A stretch of 64,000 bases of DNA, taken from positions 1 to 64,000 of the forward strand of contig NZ_ML703294.1 of assembly GCF_008520305.1 (NCBI RefSeq), read 5' to 3'. The DNA comes from Mesorhizobium sp. SARCC-RB16n. GTDB lineage: Bacteria; Pseudomonadota; Alphaproteobacteria; Rhizobiales; Rhizobiaceae. The translations under genes were made by a program, and so were the position numbers. Below the pieces are notes generated by a model. It was not told the origin of the DNA. It saw nothing but the letters and a program-made list of their open reading frames with translations, and made no database searches. Below, in pieces: positions 47,475 to 55,580 of the stretch (the first letter of the stretch is position 1; each line of letters begins with the position of its first letter).

Positions 47475-47639
47475 GGCGATCTCCTGTTGAACAGCCCAAT
47501 CATCGGCGGCCAGCCGGGCGAGGCAATGCCGGTTCCGGTTGAAATTGCTTCCTGTGAAGCAGCGGGATGAAGGCGCGCCTGTCCGATAGCGTCACGACCG
47601 CTCGATTCAGGGCGAGGAATTGACGGAGAGACGGGTGCG

Positions 47640-47894
47640 TTACTTTTTCTTGGCGCGGGCCGGCTTCTTGGCGGGTGCGGCAGGCGTGTTGGCCAGATCT
47701 TCGGCTTCCTTGGCGAGCCGCAGCGCCCGCAACTTGTCGGTCTTGGCCTTGCGGGCGTCACTCTCGGCGACGTACTCGGCCATGGCCTTCTGACGGACCG
47801 TCGCCGCCTCTTCCTGCTTCTTGAAGCGCAGATCGGCACGCGCGCGGGCAGTGTCCCTAGAGTTCTCAACCAAGAGTCTATCCAATCCCGTCAC
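47640..47894 (-). CDS. DUF6481-type small basic helical protein
   Basis: This 84-residue protein, with GTG start at 47894, is strongly helical and basic. The segment DTARARADLRFKKQEEAATV followed by RQKAMAEYVAESDARKAKTD is typical of the DUF6481 family, and it ends in a lysine- and alanine-rich tail (AAPAKKPARAKKK). Function is unknown; nucleic-acid binding is plausible. A TTG nine bases downstream is an alternative start. The gene lies downstream of the HxlR gene on the same strand, with a 55-base gap. Confidence 0.65.
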   Translation of the reverse strand: MTGLDRLLVENSRDTARARADLRFKKQEEAATVRQKAMAEYVAESDARKAKTDKLRALRLAKEAEDLANTPAAPAKKPARAKKK

Positions 47895-47949
47895 GTGTGA
47901 TTTCCGTCCCTTGTAGCAGAGCCGGCCTTTCAGCGGGGAAAATAGTTGG

Positions 47950-48471
47950 TCAGGCGGCCGGGCTGGCGCTGCGGGCCTTTTCGGCAACCACCGCTTCATA
48001 GGCGGCCTGCAGCGTCGCGCGGACAGAAGGGCCGGACGCTGCATCGAGGGGGGTGCCGAGGTGCTCATGGCGCAACTCGTCCATGAATTTCTCCCACATT
48101 GGCGGCCCGCCCCTTTCCAGGAGTTCGGCGCGGATCGAAAGTTCCTCGCGGGTCGGCAGCCAGACGCGGCCCCAGGCGCCGAGATGGGCAAGGATGGGCA
48201 CCAGCGCAATGGCCATCTCGGTCAGGCTGTAGATCGCCTTCTGCTTGTGACTGGGGTCGTCCGCCTTGGTCAGCATGCCGAGCTCCATCAGCCGCTTCAA
48301 CCGGTCAGCGAGGATGTTGGAGGCAATGCCTTCCATCGACCCGTTGAGCAATTCACGAAAATGGCGCCTGCCGCCAAAAATAATGTCGCGCAGGATGATC
48401 AGGCTCCAGCGGTCGCCGAACACCTCAAGCGAGAGGTTGATCGGGCAGCCGGACCGGCGATCAAGAGGCAT
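47950..48471 (-). CDS. HxlR-family transcriptional regulator
   Basis: This 173-residue winged-helix regulator is of the HxlR family. The signature CPINLSLEVFGDRWSLIILR begins near residue 9, including the conserved N-terminal cysteine often used for redox or aldehyde sensing, and FRELLNGSMEGIASNILADR is the recognition region. It is divergent from an alpha/beta hydrolase gene, with clear palindromes between them, so it probably represses that gene and itself. Confidence 0.92.
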   Translation of the reverse strand: MPLDRRSGCPINLSLEVFGDRWSLIILRDIIFGGRRHFRELLNGSMEGIASNILADRLKRLMELGMLTKADDPSHKQKAIYSLTEMAIALVPILAHLGAWGRVWLPTREELSIRAELLERGGPPMWEKFMDELRHEHLGTPLDAASGPSVRATLQAAYEAVVAEKARSASPAA

Positions 48472-48491
48472 TCGAATCTCTCCACAAAACT

Positions 48492-48544
48492 GGTTGCATT
48501 ATCGTATCAGCTTTATTATCATGCAACCGATTGCAAAATGCAAT
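48492..48544. promoter_or_regulatory. HxlR operator candidates
   Basis: Two dyads fill the 90-base divergent region between the HxlR gene and the hydrolase gene. GGTTGCAT (48492-48499) pairs with ATGCAACC (48521-48528), and ATTGCA-AAA-TGCAAT lies at 48530-48544. The arms share the core TGCA/TTGCAT, suggesting one protein binding to both. An HxlR-type dimer is the natural candidate. Confidence 0.6.
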
Positions 48545-48561
48545 CAGATGAGGAGGCCATA

Positions 48562-49398
48562 ATGACAACAAGAGACCGTCCCGAGATCGTATCCGAAACC
48601 TTTGGCGATCCGGCGGATCCGGCGCTGCTGCTGATCATGGGCGCGATGGCCTCGATGCTTTGGTGGCCGGAGGCATTCTGCCGGAAACTGGCGGATGCCG
48701 ACCTTTACGTGATCCGCTACGACAACCGTGACACCGGCCGGTCGACCAAGTATCCGGTGGGACAGCCGCCCTACACTTTCGACGACATGGCCGACGACGC
48801 GATTGCCGTTCTCGACCGCCACGGCATCGGCAAGGCGCATGTCGCGGGCATGTCGATGGGCGGCATGATCGCGCAGCTCGTCGCACTCAGGCACCCCTTG
48901 CGCGTCGCTTCGCTGACCGTGATCAGCAGTTCGCCGTTGGGGACCGACACTTCGCATCTGCCGCAGACGACCGACGTCTATCTGGAGCATTCGGCCGCTG
49001 GGGCCAAAGTCGACTGGGCGGACCGCCGCAAGGTCATCGACTTCATGGTCAGGGATGCGCGGGCGATCGCCAGCACCGCCCATCCGTTCGACGAGGCCGG
49101 GATGAGAGCGTTCATCGAACGGGATTATATCAGGTCCGGCGGCTTCCTAAGCGCCACCAATCATTTCATGATCAAGGGCACGGACCAGTGGAAGGGTCGC
49201 CTGCACGAAATAGCGGCGCCATTGCTGGTCATTCACGGCACGTCGGATCCGATCTTTCCGGTCGAACATGGCGAGGCCCTGGCAAAAGCTGTTACCGACG
49301 CGAAACTTCTTCGTATCGAAGGCGGCGGTCATGAGCTGCATCCGGATGACTGGCCTGATTTAGAAGCCGTTATCGTCGCGCACGTCCGATCCAGTTGA
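48562..49398 (+). CDS. Alpha/beta hydrolase
   Basis: This 278-residue alpha/beta hydrolase has the nucleophile elbow GMSMGGMIAQ, the oxyanion stretch LLIMGAMASMLWWPEAFC, an aspartate in HGTSDPIFP and a histidine in GGGHELHPDDW, giving a complete triad. It resembles the group that includes aclacinomycin methylesterase-like and dehalogenase-like enzymes; no substrate is indicated. The ATG at 48562 follows GAGGAGG. Control by the divergent HxlR protein is likely. Confidence 0.88.
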   Translation: MTTRDRPEIVSETFGDPADPALLLIMGAMASMLWWPEAFCRKLADADLYVIRYDNRDTGRSTKYPVGQPPYTFDDMADDAIAVLDRHGIGKAHVAGMSMGGMIAQLVALRHPLRVASLTVISSSPLGTDTSHLPQTTDVYLEHSAAGAKVDWADRRKVIDFMVRDARAIASTAHPFDEAGMRAFIERDYIRSGGFLSATNHFMIKGTDQWKGRLHEIAAPLLVIHGTSDPIFPVEHGEALAKAVTDAKLLRIEGGGHELHPDDWPDLEAVIVAHVRSS

Positions 49399-49487
49399 GA
49401 CTTCGCGGGTGAGCCTTGACGAGCGAGGCTTGCCGAAATAGTTAAGTAAATGCTTCAGTGTTACCGCAAAAACAGACGAGAACAAGA

Positions 49488-50144
49488 ATGTCCCTGATCC
49501 TGCATTTCCATCCGCTGGCCTCCTTCTGCTGGAAGCCGCTGATCGCGCTCTATGAGAACGCCACGCCTTTTGCCCCGGTCATTGTCGATCTCGGCGACGA
49601 GCAATCGCGCGCGGCCTTCCTGGAGATTTCGCCGACAGGCAAGATGCCGGCGCTGCGCGACGACGCGCGCGACCGCACGGTGCTGGAATCGACCATTGTC
49701 GTAGAATATCTGGCCGCGCACTATCCGGGACCGGTCGAACTCGTTCCAGCCGACATCGACATCGCGCTGGCGGTCCGCCAGACCGACCGCTTCTATGATT
49801 TCTATGTGCAGGAGCCTATGCAGAAGATCGTCGGCGACAGGCTGCGGCGGCAGGGCGAGACCGATCCATTCGGTGTCGAGCAGGCGCGCGGTCAGTTGCG
49901 CAATTCCTACGCCATCATCGAAAAGGCGATGCAGGCGAGAGAATGGGCTGTGGGCGATGCCTTCACCATGGCCGATTGCGCGGCGTCTCCGGCGCTCTTC
50001 TACGCCAACAAGGTCGAGCCTTTCGGCGACAAGTATCCCGCCGTGAAGCGCTATCACGACCGCCTGCTGCAGCGCGCCGCCTTCACCAGGGTGATCGAGG
50101 AGGCGCAGCCCTACTTCAAGCTCTTCCCCTACAACAACGGCTGA
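49488..50144 (+). CDS. Glutathione S-transferase family protein
   Basis: This 218-residue GST-fold protein begins with a thioredoxin-like domain (FHPLASFCWKPLIALYENAT) and has a cis-Pro segment in SPTGKMPALRDD with the glutathione-binding TVLESTIVVEYLAAH. The C-terminal helical domain follows. The N-terminal region has a serine and cysteine in the usual active-site area. The ATG at 49488 is preferred. It is followed after five bases by an ArsR-type gene and an SRPBCC gene, apparently one operon. Confidence 0.9.
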   Translation: MSLILHFHPLASFCWKPLIALYENATPFAPVIVDLGDEQSRAAFLEISPTGKMPALRDDARDRTVLESTIVVEYLAAHYPGPVELVPADIDIALAVRQTDRFYDFYVQEPMQKIVGDRLRRQGETDPFGVEQARGQLRNSYAIIEKAMQAREWAVGDAFTMADCAASPALFYANKVEPFGDKYPAVKRYHDRLLQRAAFTRVIEEAQPYFKLFPYNNG

Positions 50145-50149
50145 GTGCG

Positions 50150-50473
50150 ATGCTACATGATCCCGCCCAGCTTGACCTGATGTTTCAGGCGCTCGCCGAT
50201 CCGGCGCGGCGGCAGATGGTCGACCGGCTGTCGCGGGGCCCCGCCTCGGTGAGCCAGTTGGCCGAACCGCTGGCGATGTCACTGTCGGCTGTCGTCCAGC
50301 ACTTGAATTTGCTCGAGGCGAGCGGCCTGGTGCGCACGCAGAAGGTCGGGCGGGTGCGCACCTGCCAGATCGAACCGAAGGCGCTGCGAGCGGCCGAGCA
50401 CTGGATCAACGAACGGCGTCTCTCATGGGAACGCCGACTGGATCGGCTCGGCGATTTCCTGGCCGAAAGCTGA
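50150..50473 (+). CDS. ArsR-type winged-helix regulator
   Basis: This 107-residue winged-helix protein is of the ArsR/SmtB family. It has [19 protein letters not shown] followed by the recognition-helix segment [20 protein letters not shown]. It lacks metal-binding cysteines in the recognition helix, so it is not a metal sensor of the classic kind. Such genes are often paired with SRPBCC (AHSA1) genes, as here. It lies between GST and SRPBCC in the operon. Confidence 0.88.
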   Translation: MLHDPAQLDLMFQALADPARRQMVDRLSRGPASVSQLAEPLAMSLSAVVQHLNLLEASGLVRTQKVGRVRTCQIEPKALRAAEHWINERRLSWERRLDRLGDFLAES

Positions 50474-50486
50474 AGAGGAAAATGTC

Positions 50487-50975
50487 ATGTCGAAGATCGA
50501 GGAAGGTTTCATGACTGAACGATCCGTTGTCCATTCCACCTTTGTCGTCGAGCGGAGCTATCCGGTGGCACCGGCGAAAGTCTTCGCCGCGTTCAGCAAC
50601 CCGGATGCCAAGCGTCGCTGGTTCGTCGATCCCCATGACCCGGCTCCCAGCCGGCACGAGATGGACTTCCGCATCGGCGGCAAGGAGGTCAATGCAGGCT
50701 GCCCGAGCGATGGACAGATGCATTTCTTCAACGCGGTCTATCAGGACATCGTGCCCGACCAGCGCATCGTCTACAGCTATGAGCTGCTGTTCGGCGAAAC
50801 CCGCGTCTCGGTATCGCTGGCGACGATCGAATTTGTGGCGGAAAGCGGCGGCACACGGCTTGTGATGACGGAGCAGGGCGCCTTCTTCGACGGCCACGAC
50901 ACCTCAGCCACGCGCGAGCACGGAACGGGCGAACTGCTCGACGCGCTCGGCGCCTTCGTGAATTCGCAGTCCTGA
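50487..50975 (+). CDS. SRPBCC (AHSA1-like) family protein
   Basis: This 162-residue protein has the AHSA1/START-like fold, beginning [20 protein letters not shown] and ending [10 protein letters not shown] and [12 protein letters not shown]. These proteins form a hydrophobic cavity for small lipophilic ligands and are typically co-encoded with ArsR regulators. The function of the pair is not known. GAGG lies just upstream of the ATG at 50487. Confidence 0.9.
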   Translation: MSKIEEGFMTERSVVHSTFVVERSYPVAPAKVFAAFSNPDAKRRWFVDPHDPAPSRHEMDFRIGGKEVNAGCPSDGQMHFFNAVYQDIVPDQRIVYSYELLFGETRVSVSLATIEFVAESGGTRLVMTEQGAFFDGHDTSATREHGTGELLDALGAFVNSQS

Positions 50976-51006
50976 CCGGCACGTCGGGTTCGGCATCGAG
51001 AACTGA

Positions 51007-51270
51007 TCAAGCTTTCCAGAATTGATCGAGCCAGATGTTGAGTTTCAGGAAGCCAGCATTGCTCACTGTGTAGACACGCCTTGTGCCTTCAGCCTTGGCG
51101 TTGACCAGCCCGGCGTCGAGCAACACTTTCAGATGCTGTGATACGGCCGGGCGGGAGACTGGCAGCCCCGCCGCCAATTCGTTGACGGTCTTCGGACCGC
51201 GTCGAAGTTCTTCCAGAAGATGGCGCCGATTGGGGTCGGCGATCGCCATGAAGGCGTCAGAAAACATCAT
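51007..51270 (-). CDS. ArsR-type winged-helix regulator (second)
   Basis: This 87-residue ArsR-family regulator begins with two ATGs (MMFSDAFMAIADPNRRHLLE). The recognition region is PVSRPAVSQHLKVLLDAGLV. It has no metal-binding cysteines. It follows the MFS gene on the same strand by 31 bases. A palindrome overlapping its ribosome site is consistent with autoregulation. Confidence 0.9.
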   Translation of the reverse strand: MMFSDAFMAIADPNRRHLLEELRRGPKTVNELAAGLPVSRPAVSQHLKVLLDAGLVNAKAEGTRRVYTVSNAGFLKLNIWLDQFWKA

Positions 51271-51271
51271 T

Positions 51272-51285
51272 CCTCATTTGTGAGG
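51272..51285. promoter_or_regulatory. Palindrome over the ribosome binding site of the second ArsR gene
   Basis: CCTCA-TTTG-TGAGG is a perfect five-base-arm palindrome just before the ATG at 51270. On the minus strand the right arm supplies the GAGG ribosome site. A protein bound here would block both transcription and translation start; a hairpin in the RNA would hide the site. Confidence 0.45.
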
Positions 51286-51301
51286 CAAAGTTTTTCAAAT
51301 C

Positions 51302-52549
51302 TCAACTGTTTGCTTCTGCTTTTCTTCTCGGATCAAGCCGCAATGCTTCGGGGGTCACCGAACGGTCGGCCGGTTGGGTCTTGAAGGCATCGCGATCTCC
51401 GATCGGCACCGGAGCGCGACGGCTGATGCGCAGCAGCGTGTAGCCAGCCAGGGATAGATGCGCGAAGGCGGTTGCCAGGAACAGGCCCTCCGGGCGCATC
51501 CAGCCCATCAGGGCGGCGGCCAGCAACGGCCCGATCATGGTGCCGAAGCCGTAAAGCAGCAGCAGGCCGCCCGATACCTTGACGAAATCCTCGGAGCGGG
51601 CGTGGTCGTTGGCATGCGCCACGGCAATCGAATAGAGCGTGTAGGCGAAAGCGCCGTAGGCGGCGGTCAGCACGATGACGAAGACGGCGGAGCGCGGCTC
51701 GAACAGGAAGATGAGAACCGCGACCAGGGCACCGCCAAAGGCAGCACCCGCCAGCACGAAACGCCGGTCGGTCTTGTCGGATAGACGCCCGGCCGGAAGC
51801 TGCATGGCGGCACCGGCGACCACCACAAGGCTCATCATCAAAGCGATTTCGGCCGTGGAGATGCCGATGCGGGCACCGTAGACGGCGCCAAGCGTACCCC
51901 AGGCGCCATTGGCGATGCCGATCAACAGGCAGGCGATCGCCGACACCGGCGAGTTGGCGTAGAGCCCCTTGACGTCGAGCTTGACGTCCTGAAGCGGCTT
52001 CGGATGCGAGGCCGTCGAAACCGCGGTCGGGATCAGCGACAGGCAGAACAGGATACCGGTGATCATGAACAGCGACGCCGATTTCACGTCGCCGCCGGCG
52101 ACGATCATCTGTCCGCCCATGATCGAGGCGTAGGTGACCATCATATAGAGGCCGAAGACGGTGCCGCGGTTCTCGTTGGTGGCCTTTTCGTTCAGCCAGC
52201 TCTCGATGACCATGAAGGCCCCGGCCATGGTGAAACCGGTGAAGGCACGCAGCAGGATCCAGACATATTCGTCGATGATCAGGCCGGTGAGCAGCGCCAC
52301 GATGGCGCCGGACGCGGCAAAGGCACCGAACGCGCGCACATGTCCGGCGCGGCGCACGAGGCGTGGCGCGAAGAAGCAGCCGGTGACGAAGCCGCCGGCC
52401 CAGGCCGTGCCCATCAGCCCGAGCGAAGCGGTCGAGAAGCCTTCCACCTGGCCGCGCAGGGGCAACAGCAGCCCGTGCAGTCCAGATGCGGCCAGAAGAA
52501 AGGCGGTGCCGCGAAGCAGGGAAAGGATCGGTCGATAGGCTGCGAGCAT
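51302..52549 (-). CDS. MFS transporter (YcaD-like)
   Basis: This 415-residue major facilitator has about twelve membrane helices. The loop after helix 2 (APRLVRRAGHVRAFGAF) and the second half with RLSDKTDRRFVLAGAAFGGA are MFS signatures. It resembles YcaD-type transporters with unknown substrate. It lies upstream of and in the same direction as the second ArsR gene. A DUF1192 gene follows upstream on the same strand, 85 bases away. Confidence 0.87.
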   Translation of the reverse strand: MLAAYRPILSLLRGTAFLLAASGLHGLLLPLRGQVEGFSTASLGLMGTAWAGGFVTGCFFAPRLVRRAGHVRAFGAFAASGAIVALLTGLIIDEYVWILLRAFTGFTMAGAFMVIESWLNEKATNENRGTVFGLYMMVTYASIMGGQMIVAGGDVKSASLFMITGILFCLSLIPTAVSTASHPKPLQDVKLDVKGLYANSPVSAIACLLIGIANGAWGTLGAVYGARIGISTAEIALMMSLVVVAGAAMQLPAGRLSDKTDRRFVLAGAAFGGALVAVLIFLFEPRSAVFVIVLTAAYGAFAYTLYSIAVAHANDHARSEDFVKVSGGLLLLYGFGTMIGPLLAAALMGWMRPEGLFLATAFAHLSLAGYTLLRISRRAPVPIGDRDAFKTQPADRSVTPEALRLDPRRKAEANS

Positions 52550-52634
52550 TTTTTGATCCGGCTGGACTGGGAGGACGCAGGTTTGAAGACAGTCGCATTC
52601 GGGCTTTTCGGCGGCGGACGCTTACCTCGGCGAA

Positions 52635-52829
52635 TTATCCGCGGCGGAACAGTGCCTCGGCAGCCGACTTGGTGTTGTCCTTGGTCTTGAGTTCGGCCTC
52701 CAGCCGGGCGATCTCGTCGCGCAGGATGCCGATGCGCTCGGACAGTTCACCGACGGAAAGCAGCGATAGGTCCTGCCCGATCTCGTGCGGGCGCGCCTTC
52801 TTCTTGGGTTCGTCGTCGAAGATCGCCAT
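52635..52829 (-). CDS. DUF1192 family protein
   Basis: This 64-residue protein is of DUF1192, a small family in alphaproteobacteria. The conserved part is LSLLSVGELSERIGILRDEI followed by ARLEAELKTKDNTKSAAEAL, a likely coiled coil. The start ATG at 52829 has GGAGGAG upstream. It is divergent from the quinone oxidoreductase gene, a conserved arrangement in this group. Function unknown. Confidence 0.82.
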   Translation of the reverse strand: MAIFDDEPKKKARPHEIGQDLSLLSVGELSERIGILRDEIARLEAELKTKDNTKSAAEALFRRG

Positions 52830-52950
52830 CGTTGCTCCTCCTCCGCCAGACCAGATTGGCCATTTGCCTGATTTGGCAATCAGCATACATAGGGCAGGGG
52901 CATCGATGCAAACAGCCGGTGAAAGCCGGCAAGGAAAGACGGGAAACTTC

Positions 52951-53961
52951 ATGGCGAGCGGACAGAATATTCCGGCACGGATGACGGCGATCGCGATCTC
53001 GGAGCCGGGCGGTCCCCGGGTGCTGAAGCCGGAAACGCGCGACGTTCCGGTGCCGGGTCCCGGGGAAATCCTGATCAAGGTGCATGCCGCCGGCGTCAAC
53101 CGGCCCGACGTCCAGCAGCGCAAGGGCGCCTATCCGCCGCCGCCCGGCGCATCGGACCTGCCGGGCCTCGAGGTATCTGGAGAAGTGGCCGCCCTTGGCG
53201 ACGGGATATCGCGCTGGCGGATCGGCGACCGGGTCTGCGCGCTCACGCCCGGCGGCGGCTATGCCGAATATGTCAGGGTTCATGCGGGCAGCGTTTTGCC
53301 GCTGCCGGCAGGCTTCACCCATACGGAGGCGGCGGCGGTGCCGGAAAACTATTTCACCGTATGGCACAATGTGTTCGAGCGCGGCGGACTGAAGAAGGGT
53401 GAGACACTGCTCGTCCATGGCGGCTCGTCCGGCATCGGCACCACGGCAATCCAGCTTGCCTCGGCCTTCGGCGCCTATGTCATCACCACCGCCGGATCCA
53501 AGGAGAAATGCGACGCCTGTCTGAAGCTCGGCGCCGATCGCGCGATCAACTATCGCGAGCAGGATTTCGTCGCCGCGGTCAAGGAGGCGACCGAAAGCCG
53601 GGGCGCCAATGTCATCCTCGACATGGTCGGCGGCGACTATGTCCAGCGAAACTACGAGGCCGCGGCGATCGAGGGCCGCATCGTGCAGATCGCCGTCCAG
53701 GCCGGTGCTGTGGCGAGCGCCGACTTTTCCAAGATCATGGTCAAGCGGCTGACCCATACGGGTTCGACGCTCAGGCCGCGTACTGTCGAATTCAAGGCCG
53801 CGATCGCGGCGGCGCTGGAGGCGCAGGTGTGGCCCCTGCTGGGCGCGCGCAAGGTCGCTCCGGTCATGGACATGATCTACCCGCTCACCGATGCCTGGCG
53901 GGCGCATGAGCGGATGGAGGAGGGCGAGCATATCGGCAAGATCGTGCTCGACGTCGGCTAG
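52951..53961 (+). CDS. NAD(P)H-dependent quinone oxidoreductase (zeta-crystallin-like)
   Basis: This 336-residue medium-chain dehydrogenase is of the quinone oxidoreductase/PIG3 group. It shows PGPGEILIKVHAAGVNRPDV at the start, VPENYFTVWHNVFERGGLKK and the nucleotide-binding GGSSGIGTTAIQLASAFGA near residue 160. It lacks the zinc ligands of alcohol dehydrogenases, as expected. The ATG at 52951 is chosen for homology. It is divergent from DUF1192. Confidence 0.92.
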   Translation: MASGQNIPARMTAIAISEPGGPRVLKPETRDVPVPGPGEILIKVHAAGVNRPDVQQRKGAYPPPPGASDLPGLEVSGEVAALGDGISRWRIGDRVCALTPGGGYAEYVRVHAGSVLPLPAGFTHTEAAAVPENYFTVWHNVFERGGLKKGETLLVHGGSSGIGTTAIQLASAFGAYVITTAGSKEKCDACLKLGADRAINYREQDFVAAVKEATESRGANVILDMVGGDYVQRNYEAAAIEGRIVQIAVQAGAVASADFSKIMVKRLTHTGSTLRPRTVEFKAAIAAALEAQVWPLLGARKVAPVMDMIYPLTDAWRAHERMEEGEHIGKIVLDVG

Positions 53962-54137
53962 ACCGCATTCGCGTGTATCTCGACACGTCCGGGCGCACGC
54001 CTGCCTACAAGATGAACGGAAGCTTAATGGTGCAATGCAGCATTTGCATCATTGCTATGCAAAATCGGCCGTTCAAGTCCGGATCGATGATCACTATTTG
54101 AGCATCATCGAAACGAACCCAATTCAGGAGGACTACC

Positions 54138-54278
54138 ATGAACCCGATCCGCGCATTCCGTAACTGGCGCATGTACAACGAGACCGTTCGCGAACTGAAC
54201 CGCCTCAACGCGCGTCAGCTCAGCGACCTCGGCATCAACCGCGGTGACATCGAGAGGATCGCCCGTCAGGCGATCTGA
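54138..54278 (+). CDS. DUF1127 small arginine-rich protein
   Basis: This 46-residue protein, MNPIRAFRNWRMYNETVREL then NRLNARQLSDLGINRGDIE, has the DUF1127 core (L..L..RQL.DLG..R.DI). Small DUF1127 proteins in alphaproteobacteria influence RNA metabolism and phosphate and carbon responses. AGGAGGAC lies before the ATG at 54138. It is too short for standard cut-offs. A strong terminator follows. Confidence 0.88.
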   Translation: MNPIRAFRNWRMYNETVRELNRLNARQLSDLGINRGDIERIARQAI

Positions 54279-54353
54279 TTGCAAGCGCGACCCGCCGCAA
54301 GGCAGGGTCGCAATGCAGAGCCGCCGCAGACGCCTTGTTCGTCGCCGGTTCCG

Positions 54354-54390
54354 AACCCGCTGGACCCTGTCCGGCGGGTTTTGTTTTTTT
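54354..54390 (+). terminator. Rho-independent terminator after DUF1127 gene
   Basis: AACCCGC and GCGGGTT form a seven-base stem with a 13-base loop and a T-rich tail (TTTGTTTTTTT). A second, earlier hairpin, GCGACCC with GGGTCGC, lies nearer the stop codon. Confidence 0.75.
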
Positions 54391-54441
54391 GGCGCAGAAT
54401 AGCGGCAGAGACAATCGTGCCGCTCCTGTCGCCGGGCGGGC

Positions 54442-54681
54442 ATGGCCAGCGCCATGGTGCCCTCGCCAACGCTGCTTGCCGGCCTGTTCGACCTGACGCC
54501 AGCCGAGGCGCGCCTGGCCTCGGCACTTTCGCAGGGGCAAACCCTGATGGAGGCGGCGGCAAGCGCCAACATCACCGTGAAGACCGGACGAACCTATCTC
54601 GAACGGATATTAGCCAGGACCGGAACACGCCAACAGAGCCAGCTTGTGGCGCTGCTCAAGGGCACGGGGCCGTTCCGGTAA
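54442..54681 (+). pseudogene. LuxR-type helix-turn-helix remnant
   Basis: This 79-residue frame encodes a complete GerE-type HTH: LFDLTPAEARLASALSQGQT, NITVKTGRTYLERILAR and TGTRQQSQLVALLKG. In close relatives the HTH is the C-terminal quarter of a ~370-residue regulator. Here no N-terminal domain is present, the frame upstream is closed after 14 codons, and a neighbouring frame upstream carries a short LuxR-linker-like stretch (ETIVPLLSPGG). A frameshifted remnant is most likely; a short stand-alone HTH protein cannot be excluded. Confidence 0.6.
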
Positions 54682-54827
54682 CCGCCGGGTCGCGGTTTCC
54701 GGCGGGCTTCTCCAAAAACGTTGCGAAACGGGCAGGGAACGGTTATACAGGCCGCGAATTTCCCATTTTGGTGGCTCTAAACCACCGCCCGCGCGGGAAC
54801 GCGGGCGAACGAGAAGGATTTTTAAAA

Positions 54828-55517
54828 ATGGCCAATACGCTGCTGATGCCCAAGGCGACCGCCGTCTGGCTGGTCGACAACACCGCGCTTTCCTTCGAGC
54901 AGATCGCGCAGTTCTGCGGGCTGCATCCGCTCGAGGTCAAGGCGATCGCCGACGGCGAATCGGCGCAAGGCATCAAGGGCATGGACCCGATCATGACCGG
55001 CCAGCTGACCCGAGACGAGATTGCGCGCGCCGAGAAGGACCCGAACCAGCGCCTGAAGCTTTCCGACCCCAAGGTGCGGGTGCCGGAATCCAAGCGCAAG
55101 GGGCCGCGTTACACGCCGCTGTCGAAGCGCCAGGACCGGCCGAATGCCATTCTGTGGCTGGTGCGCAACCATCCCGAACTCAAGGACGCGCAGATTTCAC
55201 GCCTCGTCGGAACCACCAAGTCGACGATCGAGCAGATCCGCGAACGCAAGCACTGGAATTCGGCCAATCTGCAGCCGATGGACCCGGTGACGCTGGGCCT
55301 CGCCTCCCAGATCGACCTCGACATGGAAGTCAACCGCGCCTCGCGCGGCCGCGAACAGGCGCAGCCGGTCGGCGACACGCTGCTGCCGGCGGCATTGACC
55401 GAGCGGCTGGTGCCGGCGCCGGAGAAGCCGAAGGACGAGGACGCGGAGCTCGATGCCAACGCCGTCTTCGCCAAACTGTCGGCGCTGAAGTCGAAGGATA
55501 CGGACGACGAGGAATAG
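54828..55517 (+). CDS. trcR: DUF1013 protein, cell-cycle transcriptional regulator TrcR
   Basis: This 229-residue protein is of DUF1013 (TrcR), an alphaproteobacterial regulator that associates with RNA polymerase and affects cell-cycle genes. Two helix-turn-helix-like segments are seen, ALSFEQIAQFCGLHPLEVKA near residue 20 and LKDAQISRLVGTTKSTIEQI near residue 115. A conserved basic linker (ESKRKGPRYTPLSKRQDR) joins them. The C-terminus is acidic. The ATG at 54828 follows GAGAAGGA. A perfect bidirectional terminator lies after the stop. Confidence 0.87.
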   Translation: MANTLLMPKATAVWLVDNTALSFEQIAQFCGLHPLEVKAIADGESAQGIKGMDPIMTGQLTRDEIARAEKDPNQRLKLSDPKVRVPESKRKGPRYTPLSKRQDRPNAILWLVRNHPELKDAQISRLVGTTKSTIEQIRERKHWNSANLQPMDPVTLGLASQIDLDMEVNRASRGREQAQPVGDTLLPAALTERLVPAPEKPKDEDAELDANAVFAKLSALKSKDTDDEE

Positions 55518-55530
55518 ACTTTTCGCCAAC

Positions 55531-55567
55531 GCACAAGAAAGCCCGCTTCGAGCGGGCTTTCTTGTGC
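55531..55567. terminator. Bidirectional terminator between trcR and the YafY gene
   Basis: GCACAAGAAAGCCCGCT pairs perfectly with AGCGGGCTTTCTTGTGC around a TCG loop, a 17-base stem. T-runs lie in both directions, so it serves both convergent genes. Confidence 0.9.
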
Positions 55568-55580
55568 GGTCTGGCAAATC

